Shown here in pieces: positions 11,204 to 22,306 of a stretch of 64,000 bases of DNA. How positions within the stretch are numbered: position 1 is the first letter of the stretch; each line of letters begins with the position of its first letter. The notes beneath the pieces are model-generated. The model made no database searches, was not told the DNA's origin, and was given only the letters and a program-made list of their open reading frames with translations. Both the position numbers and the translations under genes were made by a program. Origin of the DNA: Gambelia wislizenii (taxonomy: Eukaryota; Chordata; Lepidosauria; Squamata; Crotaphytidae). The stretch covers positions 181,741,001 through 181,805,000 of the forward strand of contig JAUMIR010000001.1 in the NCBI GenBank assembly GCA_030847615.1, written 5' to 3'.

Positions 11204-11766
11204 TAAAGCTGATACTCCCTTGCTACCCTACCCTTCCTTTTTATGAAAAAGCATGACTGCAATCTTCAAATTTGAATTACCCTGTGGGAGAAAAAGATAA
11301 GCATTTTTTTTAAAAAAGCCTAATAATTTTTTTTTAAATAAATTAGAAAAAAGTTAACAAAATGGTCTTCTGAGGTGAATTCCATGGTGTGATCAGATTT
11401 CCTGCTGAGCTGTCAATAGCATCCTCTAACACTTTGCAAGGATTTCATTTCCACCTCCAACAGATACTGTGAAGTGATGCCTCCCCCAGCCTTGTTCTAC
11501 TCACACTTTGACTCCTAGGCACACAGATATAAAGAAGCTAGAATGCTCAGCATCTCATGATCGCATTAGGACTTCGTCTTCATTCTTATTTTTGTGTTCC
11601 AGGCATCTGGTTCTGCAGCTTCTCTCTTTTATATATTTCTGAGATTCAGTTGACAAAAAGATTTCTCTGAGGAATTCTCTATTTTACAAATGGAACATCA
11701 TTTTCTTAAAACAAAAGTGTGTCTACTTCTTATATTAGCTCTTCCTTACATTAAGATAATCTCAGT
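11204..11766. other. Unassigned intergenic DNA
   Basis: AT-rich sequence between the CR1 tail and the hAT-like element. I see no gene or recognisable repeat. Confidence 0.5.
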
Positions 11767-12178
11767 CAGTGGTACTTTACCTGTGGTCTAGGGAACCTTG
11801 GGGGGGGGGGCAAGGTGTCCTTGCAGAGGGTCCATGAAAGCTTGAAGGCTGCTCAGCCGACCTCCTCCTAGCAGAGGAGTGTCCATGTGACAGGAGCCAA
11901 GGCAAAGGCTGGCTGGCTGGCTTGGCCTGTGCACTGCCATTCAATTTCTCCAGTCACAAACTTGCAGGAAGAAGCAGGAGAAAAGTCTTCCCTTTCTCTC
12001 CAGTGCCTCTGAGGGAAGGTTTAATGGGTGTGTTGTTGTTGTTGTTGTCAGGATTTATTTATTTATTATTCTTATTCTTATCGTTTGGTTTTAAATCTTG
12101 AGTTAAGTCTTGGGGGGTCCATGGCAACAAAAGATATTTAAAGGGGGACCTTGATAAAGGAAAGGTTAAGAGCCACTA
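11767..12178. mobile_element. hAT/Charlie-like non-autonomous transposon
   Basis: The left end reads CAGTGGTACTTTACCTGTGG and the inverse of the right end reads TAGTGGCTCTTAACC. Both resemble the CAGTGGTTCTCAACC ends known for hAT-Charlie elements. The inner GGTCCATG and GGACC segments also form inverted pairs. The flanks ATCTCAGT (11759-11766) and ATCTAGAT (12179-12186) match at 6 of 8 bases, which fits a decayed 8-bp hAT duplication. No transposase is encoded. Confidence 0.65.
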
Positions 12179-14001
12179 ATCTAGATTTTATCTCTGGGTA
12201 ATACTAACACGGAAGAATCAGAGGATATATAAGAACTTTGATAAACATCTTTTCCCTCCCTCCTTACCTGCCCAATTCTCTTTTGTTTCTTTTGAGGGAT
12301 GGGAGAGGGGGGATAGCCACATGAATAAGAACTCTTTCCCAACATTTATTGCAAAGTACCTGCAGGGAATCACTTCATTCACCACTGGAAAGGAATTCAA
12401 GCATATGAAAGGGGGTGAGGACAGATATAATCAATATAAAAAGTATCAGTCTTGTGGTGTTATTGAACAAAGTTGCGACCTGACATAAAAGGCCAAGTCA
12501 ATTTTCAGTCCCGGATCCAAGCCGGGAACAGTATGCAGCAAATTTTCAGTTCATCATAAATTTGTCACTAATATACAAACCTAAAATATCTTCCTGGTCT
12601 TTTGCAACACTGCATACAATTACAGTTGGTGGCATTTCAGAATGTCATAGCAAAACATCTTCAGCATTTTAGACCTTTGAGAGAGCTGATGATTCAGTTG
12701 TTATTTATTACCTTATTCATGGTTCTTAAAATGCTCTGTCTACGAGGGGGAAATTTACAACAAACTCAACATCCCAAAGCATTATTCATAAAGCCACAGG
12801 CAGTTTAACTTGTTTTCACTGGGATTCACCATAACCTCCTGATCCAGTGAGGATGATCATTATGCAGACTCCCTTCGAATCCAGCTTCAGATGTGCCCAC
12901 GGGTATGGGCACACAACACCCATGATTAGACTCACAATGCCTTTTGCAATTATCGTAGCTGCATACACAGTGCCAAACAGATGACTCCTGTTGGCAGCAC
13001 TGAAGGCTCCAACTGTCTGGTTCTGTGTGGTGTGTATTTTCAGTAATCATGTTCTAGTCCCTAGTATATAGGCCTGCCTCAACAAGTATGTCCTTGGATC
13101 AGAAAGCTGGTAGGGTTAATGCCATCTGTTTCCTCCTTTCCTCTCCCTTTTTCCCTCCGGGCTTTTTAGTTGGGCAGGGCTTCTTTCTTACCCACCTCCA
13201 CCCCCTACTGCTTCCATCTGGATCTTTTGCAATCGGCCACCTTCTCACCTACTTCCTAAGACAAGCATCAAAGAAAATCTGTCAGTTTCACTGTCATCCA
13301 CATTCATTTTTTTAGAGGAAATAAACTTCCAAGTTCTCCTTATTCCAGATTTGTGGTTTGAAAATGTTGATAAATTCTCCTAAACATGACTTAAATGAAA
13401 ATTCCCATCTATACAAATGCAGTAGGTACAGCTGTCATTTAAACATGACTTAAATGAAATTTCCCATCTATACAAATGCAGTAGTACCACACTGTCCCTA
13501 GTGTGGGGAGGACCAAGTTGTATCGTCCTGCCATAGAGTGTTCATGTAAGGATGAGGGCCTGAATCCTATATAGGAGTTATGTCTTTGTAAGTGGACTTA
13601 TATACTGTATACAGGAATTATAACTGGCTGGTTTCATAACGTCCATATCCAGTCTGGGACTGCTGTTATGTTATTACATAGCAGAGCCAGCAAAGTGTCC
13701 AGTACACATTGGTTCTGATGCACATCAAGCACTCTTGCTGGTGTCCCGATATGCATTTTTCCAACTCACTAACAAGGTTTATTCATGCCTTTGCTACTTA
13801 GCTATGTATACATAAGGTTACATTACATAAAATATGGTATAGGATTACAGTGGAGGAGCTTGTTGGGAAAGGAAAAAAAGAGACCATGGCCCCAATTCAG
13901 CATTAACATTGCTAATTGCACAAGGATTCAAGCCCAGATTTTTGGAGTTAGGTCCTAAAAGCTTATATTTGTTTATTAAATACAATAAATTATTCCCATT
14001 T
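12179..14001. other. Unassigned intergenic DNA with a short direct duplication
   Basis: No gene is recognised. A block of about 47 bp is repeated in tandem at 13383-13430 and 13441-13487, both containing ATGACTTAAATGAAA and CCCATCTATACAAATGCAGT. A 71-codon open stretch on the minus strand near 12835-13048 has no recognisable domain. Confidence 0.45.
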
Positions 14002-14275
14002 TAGAGTTTCCTTCTCTTAGATGGTTGACCTTACAATGTTGAAGGAGCACCATCTGCCCAGGTTTGGAATTAGAGTTTTCCTTCTCCTAGGATGGTTGCC
14101 ATAAGGCTAGAGAGCCCATCCTGCCCTTTGACGCTGTTTGTCAGACCCGTCGGTTTTGAGCTTCCTGCCAGAGAGAAGAAGAAGAGCAGCTTCTGGACAG
14201 CCAGTTTCCTGCCAGTTTCCAGGCCAGTTTCCTGCCAGGGAGAAGAAGGAGAGCAGCTTCTGGACAGCCATTTTG
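14002..14275 (+). promoter_or_regulatory. Putative CR1 5' UTR with tandem repeats
   Basis: Two pairs of direct repeats sit directly upstream of ORF1. The first pair is at about 14002 and 14071, each starting TAGAGTTT and continuing with CCTTCTC and GATGGTTG. The second pair is at 14161-14203 and 14228-14270, each with AGAGCAGCTTCTGGACAGCC. Both have a period near 67-69 bp. Tandem 5' UTR units are known to carry promoter activity in several LINEs. That role here is only inferred. Confidence 0.5.
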
Positions 14276-14449
14276 ACTGGGGAGATTGATTTTTTTAAAA
14301 AACTGTTGGGAGAGGCTGCTTGTTGCTGAGGCGCGTGCCTAACGACAGGCGAATTTCAGTGACCAAACAAAAATACAGCATACCTAAAACTACAGATCAG
14401 CGTTCTCAGCATTAACTAAGAGTTTTTAGATTACCTAAAAGCTCTCACC

Positions 14450-15427
14450 ATGGGCACTGAGGGGACTGCGGCAGTCACTTGCAACACCTGTGCGATGTTT
14501 GTATTCTTGTCTACAGACATGGAGAACTTCACATGCACCAAGTGCAAGCTGGTAGCCCTGTTGGAGGAGAAAGTCCAGCAGCTGGAGACACGGGTAGCTA
14601 CACTTCAGCAGATTCATGAGCAAGAGGTTTTCCTGGACAGAACAGAATGAACAGTCTTGGATGGGAACCGCACAGAGGAAGTGGCTGCGGAGGAGAGGAT
14701 CACTTCACAGATACAGGAAGTAGACAGCTGGAGGAATGTCACACACAGAACAAGAAAATCCAGGGATTGTTCGAGCAGATTTCAGCTACAGAATCGATTC
14801 GAAGCCCTTTCCCTTATCAAGGACAACGAGGAAGAATAGCATGGATAGACTTCAGGGGTAGAGCAGGGGACATTGAGAGTACCACCTTGAGGAACAGCAG
14901 CTACGAAGCCTTGGCGGAGGCATGTGGTGGTGGTGGTGGACTCCTTGCTGCGGGGTACAGAAGCAGTGGTTTGTGGGCCTGACAAGATGACTCGGGAGGT
15001 GTGTTGTCTCCCTGGGGCAAAGATCCATGATGTGATGGAGAGGCTGATAAGATTCATCAAGCCTACGGATCATTACCCCTTCCTTTTGGTCCATGTTGGA
15101 ACCAATGATATTGCAAGGCACAGCTTTCCCAAGAACAGAAGAGATTATGAGGCCCTGGGGAGGAAGCTGAAAGAAATGGACGCACAGGTTGTCATCTTGT
15201 CTCTTCTGCCAGTTGAAGGGCATGGTCCAGGAAGGGAGAGGAAAATAGCCGACGTAAACAACTGGCTCCATAGATGGTGTCACCGAGAACAAATTGGATT
15301 CTTGGATCATGGACTGCACTTCCATGAGGGGGGACTTCTGGCAAGAGATGGGGTGCATCTTACGACAGTTGGAAGAAACATTTTTGCCAACAGTCTCAAG
15401 AATTTGATCAGGAGGGCTTTAAACTGA
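14450..15427 (+). pseudogene. CR1 ORF1: coiled coil plus SGNH esterase-like domain
   Basis: The ORF1 protein of CR1 binds RNA in the retrotransposition particle, and many CR1 ORF1s carry an SGNH-hydrolase (esterase) domain. Here the frame starts with MGTEGTAAVTCNTCAMF. A CxxC...CxxC cysteine motif follows (CNTC, CTKC), then a leucine-rich coiled coil (LVALLEEKVQQLETRVATL), then the hydrolase domain from about 14924. The hydrolase shows DSLLRGTEA, HVGTND and DGVHLT. The usual GDS block reads VDS, so its glycine is changed. One frame runs throughout, but it is interrupted by stops at 14648-14650, 14837-14839, 14846-14848 and 14888-14890. It lies 5 bases upstream of the ORF2 frame. Confidence 0.82.
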
Positions 15428-15432
15428 GTCAA

Positions 15433-18334
15433 ATGGGGGAGAGAGACAGTATTCTGGAAGGCAAAAGGGCTGGAGAAAATAGTCAAACTGTCATAGAGGG
15501 AACAAGGCAAGGACCCAACAGTGGGAGGCAAAAAAACTTGCACAGGCAGCAATTAAAGGGAACACATGGTCTTAGATGTCTCTACACTAATGCACAGAGC
15601 ATGGGAAATAAGCAAGATGAACTTGAACTCCTAGCACTACAAAACAAATATGATATAATAGGCATTACTGAAACCTGGTGGGATGAGTCACATGATTGGA
15701 ATGTAGGAATAGAGGGGTACAACCTCTATAGGAGAAACAGGCCAAACAGGAAAGGAGGAGGAATAGCATTATATGTCAGGGATATTTGAACCAGTGAAGA
15801 GATCAATGACATCAGTACTGGAAGCCAGGTGAAGAGCATCTGGATAAAAATTAAAGGGGAGGGAAACAACAGGGATGTTATTGTGGGACTCTACTACAGA
15901 CCCCCAAATCAGACAGAGGAATTGGATGATGCCTTTCTAGAACAGATGAACACACATGCAGAAAGGAGAGATATAGTAGTGATGGGTGACTTCAACTATC
16001 CTGATATTTGCTGGCAATCTGACTCAACCAAAGCTTCAAGGTCTAGCAAATTCCTTACTTGCCTGGAAGACAATTTCATGGTCCAAAAGGTGGAAGAGGC
16101 AACAAGGGGGTCAGCTATTTTAGATCTGATCCTAACCAACAGAGATGACCTGGTTAATGGGGTGCAAGTGTTGGGAACCTTACGTGAGAGTGATCATGTT
16201 CTCCTGGAGTTTGTTATACAATGGAAAGGAGAAGCCAGGCAGAGTCAGACACACATTCTTGACTTTAGGAGAGCTGATTTCAATAAACTCAGGTAAATAC
16301 TGGGGGTGACCCTGTCGTCAGGAATGCTAAAAGAGAAGAGACCTCAAGACGGATGGGACTTTCTCAAAAGGGAGATACTGAAGGCACAATTTCAAACAGT
16401 ACCATTGAGGAAGAAAAATGGGAGGTGTCTCAAGAAACCAGGATGGATGACTAAAGAACTTGCAATGGAGCTAAGTTTTAAACAGAACATGTATAGGAAA
16501 TGGAAAAAGGGGAAAATCACCAAAGAAGAATTCAAAGAGATAGCGAACACATGTAGGAGTAAAGTCAGAAAAGCTAAAGTGCAGAATGAGCTCAGGCTTG
16601 CTAGGGAGGTTAAGAACAATAAAAAGGGTTTTTGGGGGTATGTCCACAGCAAAAGGAGGAAGAAGGAAATGATAGGGCCGCTACGCGGAGAAGATGGCAA
16701 AATGCTAACAGGGGACAGAGAAAAGGCAGAATTACTCAACACCTTCTTTGCCTCAATGTTTTCAGAAAAGGAAAAGGAGGACCAACCCGAGGATAATGGA
16801 ACAAAGGACACAACAGGGGAAATCCAGCTCAGAATAAGCTAAGAGTTAGTACAGGAATATCTTCTTAATCTAAATGAATTTAAATCTCCAGGACCAGATG
16901 AACTACATCCAAGAGTATTAAAAGAGATGGCAAATGTGATCTCAGAGCCATTGGCAATAATCTTTGAGAACTCTTGGAGAACAGAAGTCCCAGCAGACTG
17001 GAGGAGGGCAAACATTGTCCCCATCTTCAAAAAGGGGAAAAAAGAGGATCCCAACAATTATCGTCCAGTTAGTCTGACATCAATACCAGGGAAGATTCTA
17101 GAGCAGATAATTAAACAGAGAGTCTGTGAACATTTAGAAGGCAATGCCATAATCACAAAAAGTCAACATGGGTTTCAGAAAAACAAGTCATGCCAGACTA
17201 ATCTGATTTCTTTTTTTTGATAAAATTACCAGCTTGGTAGATGAAGGGAACACTGTGGATATCACATACCTTGATTTCAGTAAGGCCTTTGACAAGGTTC
17301 CCCATGACATTCTTGCAAACAAGCTTGTAAAATGTGGGCTAGACAAGTTAAATGTTCAATGGATTTGTAATTGGTTGACTGGCAGAACCCAAAGGGTGCT
17401 CAGCAGTGGCTCCTCTTTGTCTTGGAAAGATGTGACCAGTGGGGTGCCACAGGGTTCTGTCCTGGGCCCAGTGCTATTCAACATCTTTATCAATGACTTG
17501 GATGATGGAATTAGGGGCATACTTACCAAATTTGCAGATGACACCAAATTAGGAGGACTAGCTCATACCCTAGAGGACAGGATCAAAATTCAGAATGACC
17601 TGAATAGACTGGAGAGCTGGGCCAAAGCTAACAAAATGAAATTCAATACGGAGAAATGTAAAGTACTGCACTTAGGCCGGAAAAATGAAATGCATAGATA
17701 TAGGATGGGAGAGACCTGGCTGAATGTGACTACGTGCGAAAGGGATCTAGGAGTCTTAGTAGACCACAAGTTGAACATGAGTCAACAGTGTGATGCGGCA
17801 GCTAAAAAAGTCAATGTGATTTTGGGCTGTATCAATAGAAGTATAGTGTCTAGATCAAGGGAAGTAATAGTGCCACTCTATTCTGCCTTGGTCAGACCTC
17901 ACCTAGAATACTGTGTCCAGTTCTGGGCACCACAATTCAAAAAGGATATTGACAAATTGGAGCATGTCCAGAGAAGGGCAACTAAAATGGTGAAAGGTCT
18001 GGAAACGATGCCTTATGAGGAGAGACTTAGGGAGCTGGGTATGTTTAGCCTGGAAAAAAGATGGTTAAGAGGCGATATGATAGCCCTGTTTAAGTATTTG
18101 AAGGGATGTCACGCTGAGGATGGAGCAGGCTTGTTTTCTGCTGCTCCAGAGACTGGAACACAGAGCAATGGATGCAGGCTCCAGGAACAGAGATTCCACC
18201 TCAACACTAGGAGGAACTTTTTGCCAGTAAGAGCTGTTCAGCAGTGGAATGCAATCCCGTGGAGCATGGTGGGGTCTCCTTCCTTGGAGGTCTTTAAACA
18301 GAGGCTGGATGGCCATCTGTCGGGGATGCTTTGA
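15433..18334 (+). pseudogene. CR1 ORF2: endonuclease and reverse transcriptase, broken
   Basis: The near-complete ORF2 of CR1. The endonuclease begins at about 15571 (LRCLYTNAQSMGNKQDELE, then IIGITETWWDES) and includes GDFNYPDI and SDHVLLEF. The reverse transcriptase follows with the same motifs as the intact copy, including FADD, and ends HLSGML. Three in-frame stops break it: TGA 15787-15789, TAA 16294-16296 and TAA 16840-16842. A codon is lost within the TGEVPADW motif near 16984. A one-base gain in a T run at about 17211-17218 shifts the frame, compared with seven T in the first copy. After the shift, 17234-18334 is open to the end. This copy supplies the endonuclease N-terminus that the other one lacks. 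Confidence 0.88.
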
Positions 18335-18421
18335 TCAAGATTTCCTGCGTGGCAGGGGGTTGGACTGGATGGCCCTCGTGGTCTCTTCCAACTCTACAAT
18401 TCTATGATTCTATGATTCTAT

Positions 18422-18691
18422 GGAGATTTTCAGACGCCTCTTTCAGCCTCTTGCCGCGCAAGCAGCCTGCGGTGCAGTAACGAGGCTGTCACGCGGCAAG
18501 GGGTCCATTTCTGACATCTTCCGTGAGTGAAAAACAGCACGGCGCCTCCAATGCTAGCTGCAATAGTCACGGACGACACTGAGAGAGAATTGGTGTCATC
18601 CAAAATGGACCCCTTGCCGCGCAGCAGCCTCGTTACTTCACCGGAGGCTGCTTGTGCGGCAAGAGGCTGAAAGAGGCGTCTGAAAATCTCC
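18422..18691. mobile_element. MITE inserted in the CR1 tail, TSD TAT
   Basis: A 270-bp palindromic element with ends GGAGATTTTCAGACGCC and the inverse. The arms pair through GCCTCTT and GCCGCGCAAGCAGCC regions, and it is GC-rich. TAT flanks it at 18419-18421 and 18692-18694. The CR1 ATTCTATG repeat continues on the far side, so the MITE landed after the CR1. Confidence 0.85.
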
Positions 18692-18818
18692 TATGATTCT
18701 ATGACCTGTCTGGCATGGGAGGCCATATTGGTGGCTATTATGCCACCGCAGCATAGCTCAAAACTTCATTAGGGTACGCAAGCTTCTCCCCCATGACAAG
18801 GGGGCGTCAATGGAAAAG

Positions 18819-18844
18819 ACACACACACACACACACACACACAC
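18819..18844. repeat. (AC)n microsatellite
   Basis: A run of AC dinucleotides at the 3' side of the minus-strand LINE fragment that follows. Confidence 0.95.
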
Positions 18845-18845
18845 A

Positions 18846-19288
18846 TATCCATCCCACCTTTCTCCCAATACAGGGATTCAAGATGGCAAACAACTGAATT
18901 TAAAACAATACAGATTAAAAACAATTCAAAAGCATTAGAAGTATAAATATGAAATTTAAAAGAAACAATTAAACAATTTATGCAGTTAAAACATTAAACA
19001 TTAAAATATTATAAAGTATTTAATTATATATGAACTTTAAAATCCAAATTGCACAGCACTTAGAAGCCTAACCCTCACCAGTTTGCAAATGTCTGATGGC
19101 ACAAAAATGTTTTTACCTGCTGACGAAAGGAGAGCAGAGATGGGGCCATCCTGTCTGGTCTCCCAAGGGAGAGAGTTCCAAAGTCTGGAGGCAGCCACTG
19201 AGAAGGCCCTCTCCCTTGTTCCCACCAACTGAGCCTGAGAGAGTGCTGGTACAGAAAGAAGAGTCTCCACCTGATCTATACAAATAAA
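18846..19288 (-). mobile_element. L2-like LINE 3' end, minus strand
   Basis: On the minus strand the translation around 19240-19100 reads TRERAFSVAASRLWNSLPWE, then about 20 residues to GKNIF. This matches the C-terminal block common to L2/CR1-type ORF2 proteins (RAFSVAAPRLWNSLP). A 3' UTR follows down to a terminal stretch that reads GGGAGAAAGGTGGGAT on the minus strand. Only the 3' end is present. Confidence 0.6.
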
Positions 19289-19290
19289 TA

Positions 19291-19518
19291 CAGTTGTCCC
19301 TTCATATTCACTAGGTTTGGTTTCAGGACCCCCTGTGGATATCAAAATCCATGAATACTCAAGTCCCATTATATGCAATGGCATAGCAAAATGGTGTCCC
19401 TTATATAAGATGGCAAAATCAAGGCTTTCTTTTTCGATTATTATTTTTAAAGAATATTTTCAAGCTGTGAATACTTAAATCCATGCATATCAAATCCGTG
19501 AATATGGAGGGACAACTG
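19291..19518. mobile_element. Tigger-like MITE, TA target
   Basis: 228 bp with ends CAGTTGTCCCTTCATATTCAC and the inverse of GTGAATATGGAGGGACAACTG, flanked by TA on each side (19289-19290 and 19519-19520). The inner GGATATCAAAATCCATGAAT is typical of Tigger (Tc1/mariner) derivatives. It is non-coding. Confidence 0.8.
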
Positions 19519-19589
19519 TACATATCCCATGCTTCTCCCCAGATGGAACCCAAGATGGCTTATGAATAAATTAATCTGTCACTTTTGTT

Positions 19590-19915
19590 TCTCCCACATT
19601 CACATTTTTAAAACCATTCTCCCCCTATGGAGAAATTTACATTTTTTTGTAGATTCTTATTTTAAATTATCTGAAAGATTCTCATCCAGTTATGTTTGAT
19701 GGGCCTGGATGTCATTCTCATGCACTTGTGATGGTGAGGAAGCAACGAGTGTGATGTGTCTTTTACTTTGTGCTAAATGCTTTTTTAATGGTTTTAATTT
19801 AATGTGCTAATTGGATTGGTTGTTTGACATTTTGTTAACTTTTGTACAATGTATTGTTTTAGCTATTTTATTTTAACTTATATTGTAACCCACTTTGGTA
19901 GAAATGCAGGAAAGA
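19590..19915 (+). mobile_element. Possible LINE 3' UTR remnant
   Basis: Ends with TATTGTAACCCACTTTGGTAG, resembling the terminal sequence of L2-like LINEs. It is non-coding and the assignment is tentative. Confidence 0.35.
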
Positions 19916-19928
19916 AAGGAGGGAAAGA

Positions 19929-19962
19929 GGGAAGGAAGGAAGGAAGGAAGGAAGGAAGGAAG
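19929..19962. repeat. (GGAA)n microsatellite
   Basis: A tetranucleotide purine repeat directly left of a MITE-like end. Confidence 0.95.
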
Positions 19963-20208
19963 GAGATTACCAGACATGGACAACTGTGTTAAAAGAGCAC
20001 TAGAAGAACAGGAAGGGGCTGTGATTAAAGTGTTCCTTTTTATTCATAGTTAATAGGAAAATGGAACCTCGTCTGCAGCAGTGCTATGCCCCCAGATCAG
20101 CAGAAGTACGTGGGCATCTGGTAAGGTCACCCTTCATGCTCTCCTCACGTACTTCTGATATGGTTGGGAATGTGATTTATTGGCATGTTTCTTTGTGTCT
20201 GATAATCT

Positions 20209-20210
<2 letters not shown>
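19963..20210. mobile_element. Probable MITE of the GGAGATT family
   Basis: Left end GGAGATTACCAGACA and right end TGTCTGATAATCT (inverted). It is flanked by purine tetranucleotide repeats, (GGAA)n on the left and (GAAA)n on the right, so the target duplication cannot be read. It includes an inverted pair around CACGTACTTCTGAT near 20100-20160. Confidence 0.5.

Positions 20211-20254
<44 letters not shown>
20209..20254. repeat. (GAAA)n microsatellite
   Basis: About eleven GAAA units. Confidence 0.95.
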
Positions 20255-21296
20255 TTCCTCTTCCTTTTCAGTGTCAAAATCTTGGTCTGAAGTATCAAGG
20301 GGATGATAGGACACTCAATGCCTGGCAGAAGCCAAAAAAACTATCTCAGCAGACTTAGTAGCAACCCGTTCCCAAGAATACTCACACAGAGAGTGTTTGA
20401 TGTCCAAATAAGCAGGAGGCACTTTTATCTTCAAACTCAAACAGTTGCAATATGTACAAATATTTACAATTGACGGACAAACTGCTTCACCAGGCATCAG
20501 CATTCACAAGAAGAAGAGAAGTGAGCTCTGTTCTGAGCTCTCTTATATACACAGTTACAGGGCATTGGCTTCCTCAATCACATGATCTTACACACCAATA
20601 AGAGCCCTCCTTCTGCAGCTGTGGCATGACTAAGCAGTTTATGGAGTCAGCCATTATGATTCATCATGACTCTGCAGTTGTTTGGCCATTTTATAATGGA
20701 GTTCAGTCTCTAACTCCTGACATGAAGTACCTGACGCAGTAACACTCAGCTAGGGCATTGGAACTGTATCAGCAATCATTGTACCCTGTAGCTCAACCAA
20801 TAATCTTAGCAGCCCAGTCTCGAAGCCCTGGTAAGTTGCAAACCACAATAGTTGTTATTTAGATTGTGGACATGGTTAAGCTAAGAATCAGAGTCTTGGT
20901 TGCAGCTCAAAATACCAGTGTAAAACTAAAGAGTCTCTTGGTCACAGACTCATTCAAAATACATATGTGTTTAAGATTTTGTAGCTTAACACAGAATTTT
21001 GGAAAGTTACTGTTTTAGACTACAACTCCCAGAAACTTCCAGCCAGCATGTCCATGTAGTCCAAAAAAAGAAAAAAGAAAGAAAGAAAGAAAAAGAACAT
21101 TTACAGGTTCTAGTTCAATATATTGGGACTGCTCTATATATGTCCATAAACCCAAAATTTCTTGGACTTAATTCCAGAAATAGGTTACCTTCCAGTGGAA
21201 TTTTATTTTTCTGAGAGCAAGCTCAGCCAGTTAAATAGCACCACCTTTCAACTTTGATAAGCTCTCATCTGAATTATTCTTTGATAAGATCTCATC
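20255..21296. other. Unassigned intergenic DNA
   Basis: No gene or clear repeat family is seen apart from an AAAG-rich stretch at about 21064-21095. Confidence 0.5.
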
Positions 21297-22306
21297 TGAA
21301 ACATTGTGTCCAGTTCTGGGTACCACATTTTCAAGAAGGACATTAACAAGTTGGAGCATATTCAGAGGAGGGTGTCCAAGATGGTAAAGGGCTTGCAAGC
21401 CAATCTCTGTGATGAAAAGTTGAGGGAATTAGGTATATTTGGCCTGGAGAAGGGAAGATTGAGAAGTGATATGATAATCTTCTTCAACTCTCTAAAGTGC
21501 TGTCATGTGGAAGTTGGAGTAAGTTGTAATCCACTGCTCCAGAGGGTAAGACCCAAACCAATGAAGCAAATTACAAGAAAGGAAATTCTAACAAAACATT
21601 AGGAGGATGGCTTTTTCATGGTGGAATAGACTACTGCAGAAGGTGGTAGAGTCTCCTTCATTGGAAGCTTTTAAAGAAAGGTTAGGTGATTATGGGTTCA
21701 TCTACATGAGCCAGGATTAGCGGGCTTCCTGCTGGAATATCCTGGCCATAGATCAGGCCCATTCCTCCCCTGTTACTTTACAAAATGAGCTGGAGTCCAG
21801 ACAGGCTCACTGGCCCATTGCTGCAGTCACTGACATCTCCCGTGCTCTCTCGGAAGTGAGGAAGCCGGCCCACAACATATGACCAAGTTTGGTCACATGC
21901 TGCAGGACCCTGTCCTGCTTTGGAAGAACAAGGGAGACCAGCAGATGGAACAATGGGCTGTCCTGTCGGGGCAGGCTCCTGTAGACATGCGGGCCTGATC
22001 CATTCCTTCCCAGCAGGAAGTGATTAAACCAGGTATTATTTTAGAAAAGTTTATTGGGCCCTACCCTTTCTTAGCCCTGTTGTAGCCCTGAATCTGCACC
22101 AGGGTGGTGAGGGCTGTCTGGGGGTTAGAATGGGGCAAATACCCTACATTGTCAGGACAGCAGAACTCTACGACATGGGCAACGTGGGGTATATTGCCTG
22201 TGCAGATAAATCCTATATATTATGGAATTTTTCTTGTAGATTTGTGCATTTGCAGGAAGATGGACTGGATGACTTCCAACTGTACCACACTATGATACTA
22301 TGATTA
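21297..22306 (+). mobile_element. Old CR1 fragment split by a DNA transposon
   Basis: 21300-21690 matches the CR1 3' ORF2 region: VQFW-type cysteine-containing start, KKDINKLEHIQRRVSKMVKGL, LRELGIFGLEKGRLRSDMI. It is diverged, with stops. The CR1 tail resumes at about 22217 with GGACTGGATGACTTCCAACT and ends in CTATGATACTATGATT. Between them lies a 520-bp transposon. The divergence marks it as much older than the two long CR1 copies. Confidence 0.8.
21694..22213. mobile_element. Non-autonomous transposon, GGGTTCATCTAC ends, TSD TAT
   Basis: 520 bp. Left end GGGTTCATCTACATGAGCC, right end the inverse of GGATTTATCTGCACAGGC. It is flanked by TAT at 21691-21693 and 22214-22216. It is GC-rich, has no transposase, and interrupts the old CR1. 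The 3-bp duplication suggests a Harbinger-like source. Confidence 0.65.

Larger units (their letters stand above)
14002..18421 (+). mobile_element. Near full-length CR1 LINE
   Basis: About 4.4 kb, the size of a complete CR1. In order it has a 5' region with two tandem repeats (about 14002-14275), a short leader, ORF1 (14450-15427), ORF2 (15433-18334), and a 3' UTR ending in ATTCTATG units (about 18399-18421). A MITE interrupts this tail, and one more tail unit follows the MITE at 18692-18703. Both ORFs are broken, so this copy is inactive. The 5' limit is inferred from the tandem repeats and is uncertain. Confidence 0.88.

Noticed and set aside
12826..13050. A possible exon on the minus strand, including a 71-codon hydrophobic open stretch in another frame
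   Set aside because: No convincing splice sites, no recognised domain, and a frame of this length can occur by chance.
14924..15427. A host SGNH esterase gene
   Set aside because: It is part of CR1 ORF1, followed 5 bases later by the CR1 ORF2 frame.
18819..20254. A regulatory region suggested by dense simple repeats
   Set aside because: The repeats are explained as LINE tails and microsatellites at transposon edges, with no independent regulatory signal.
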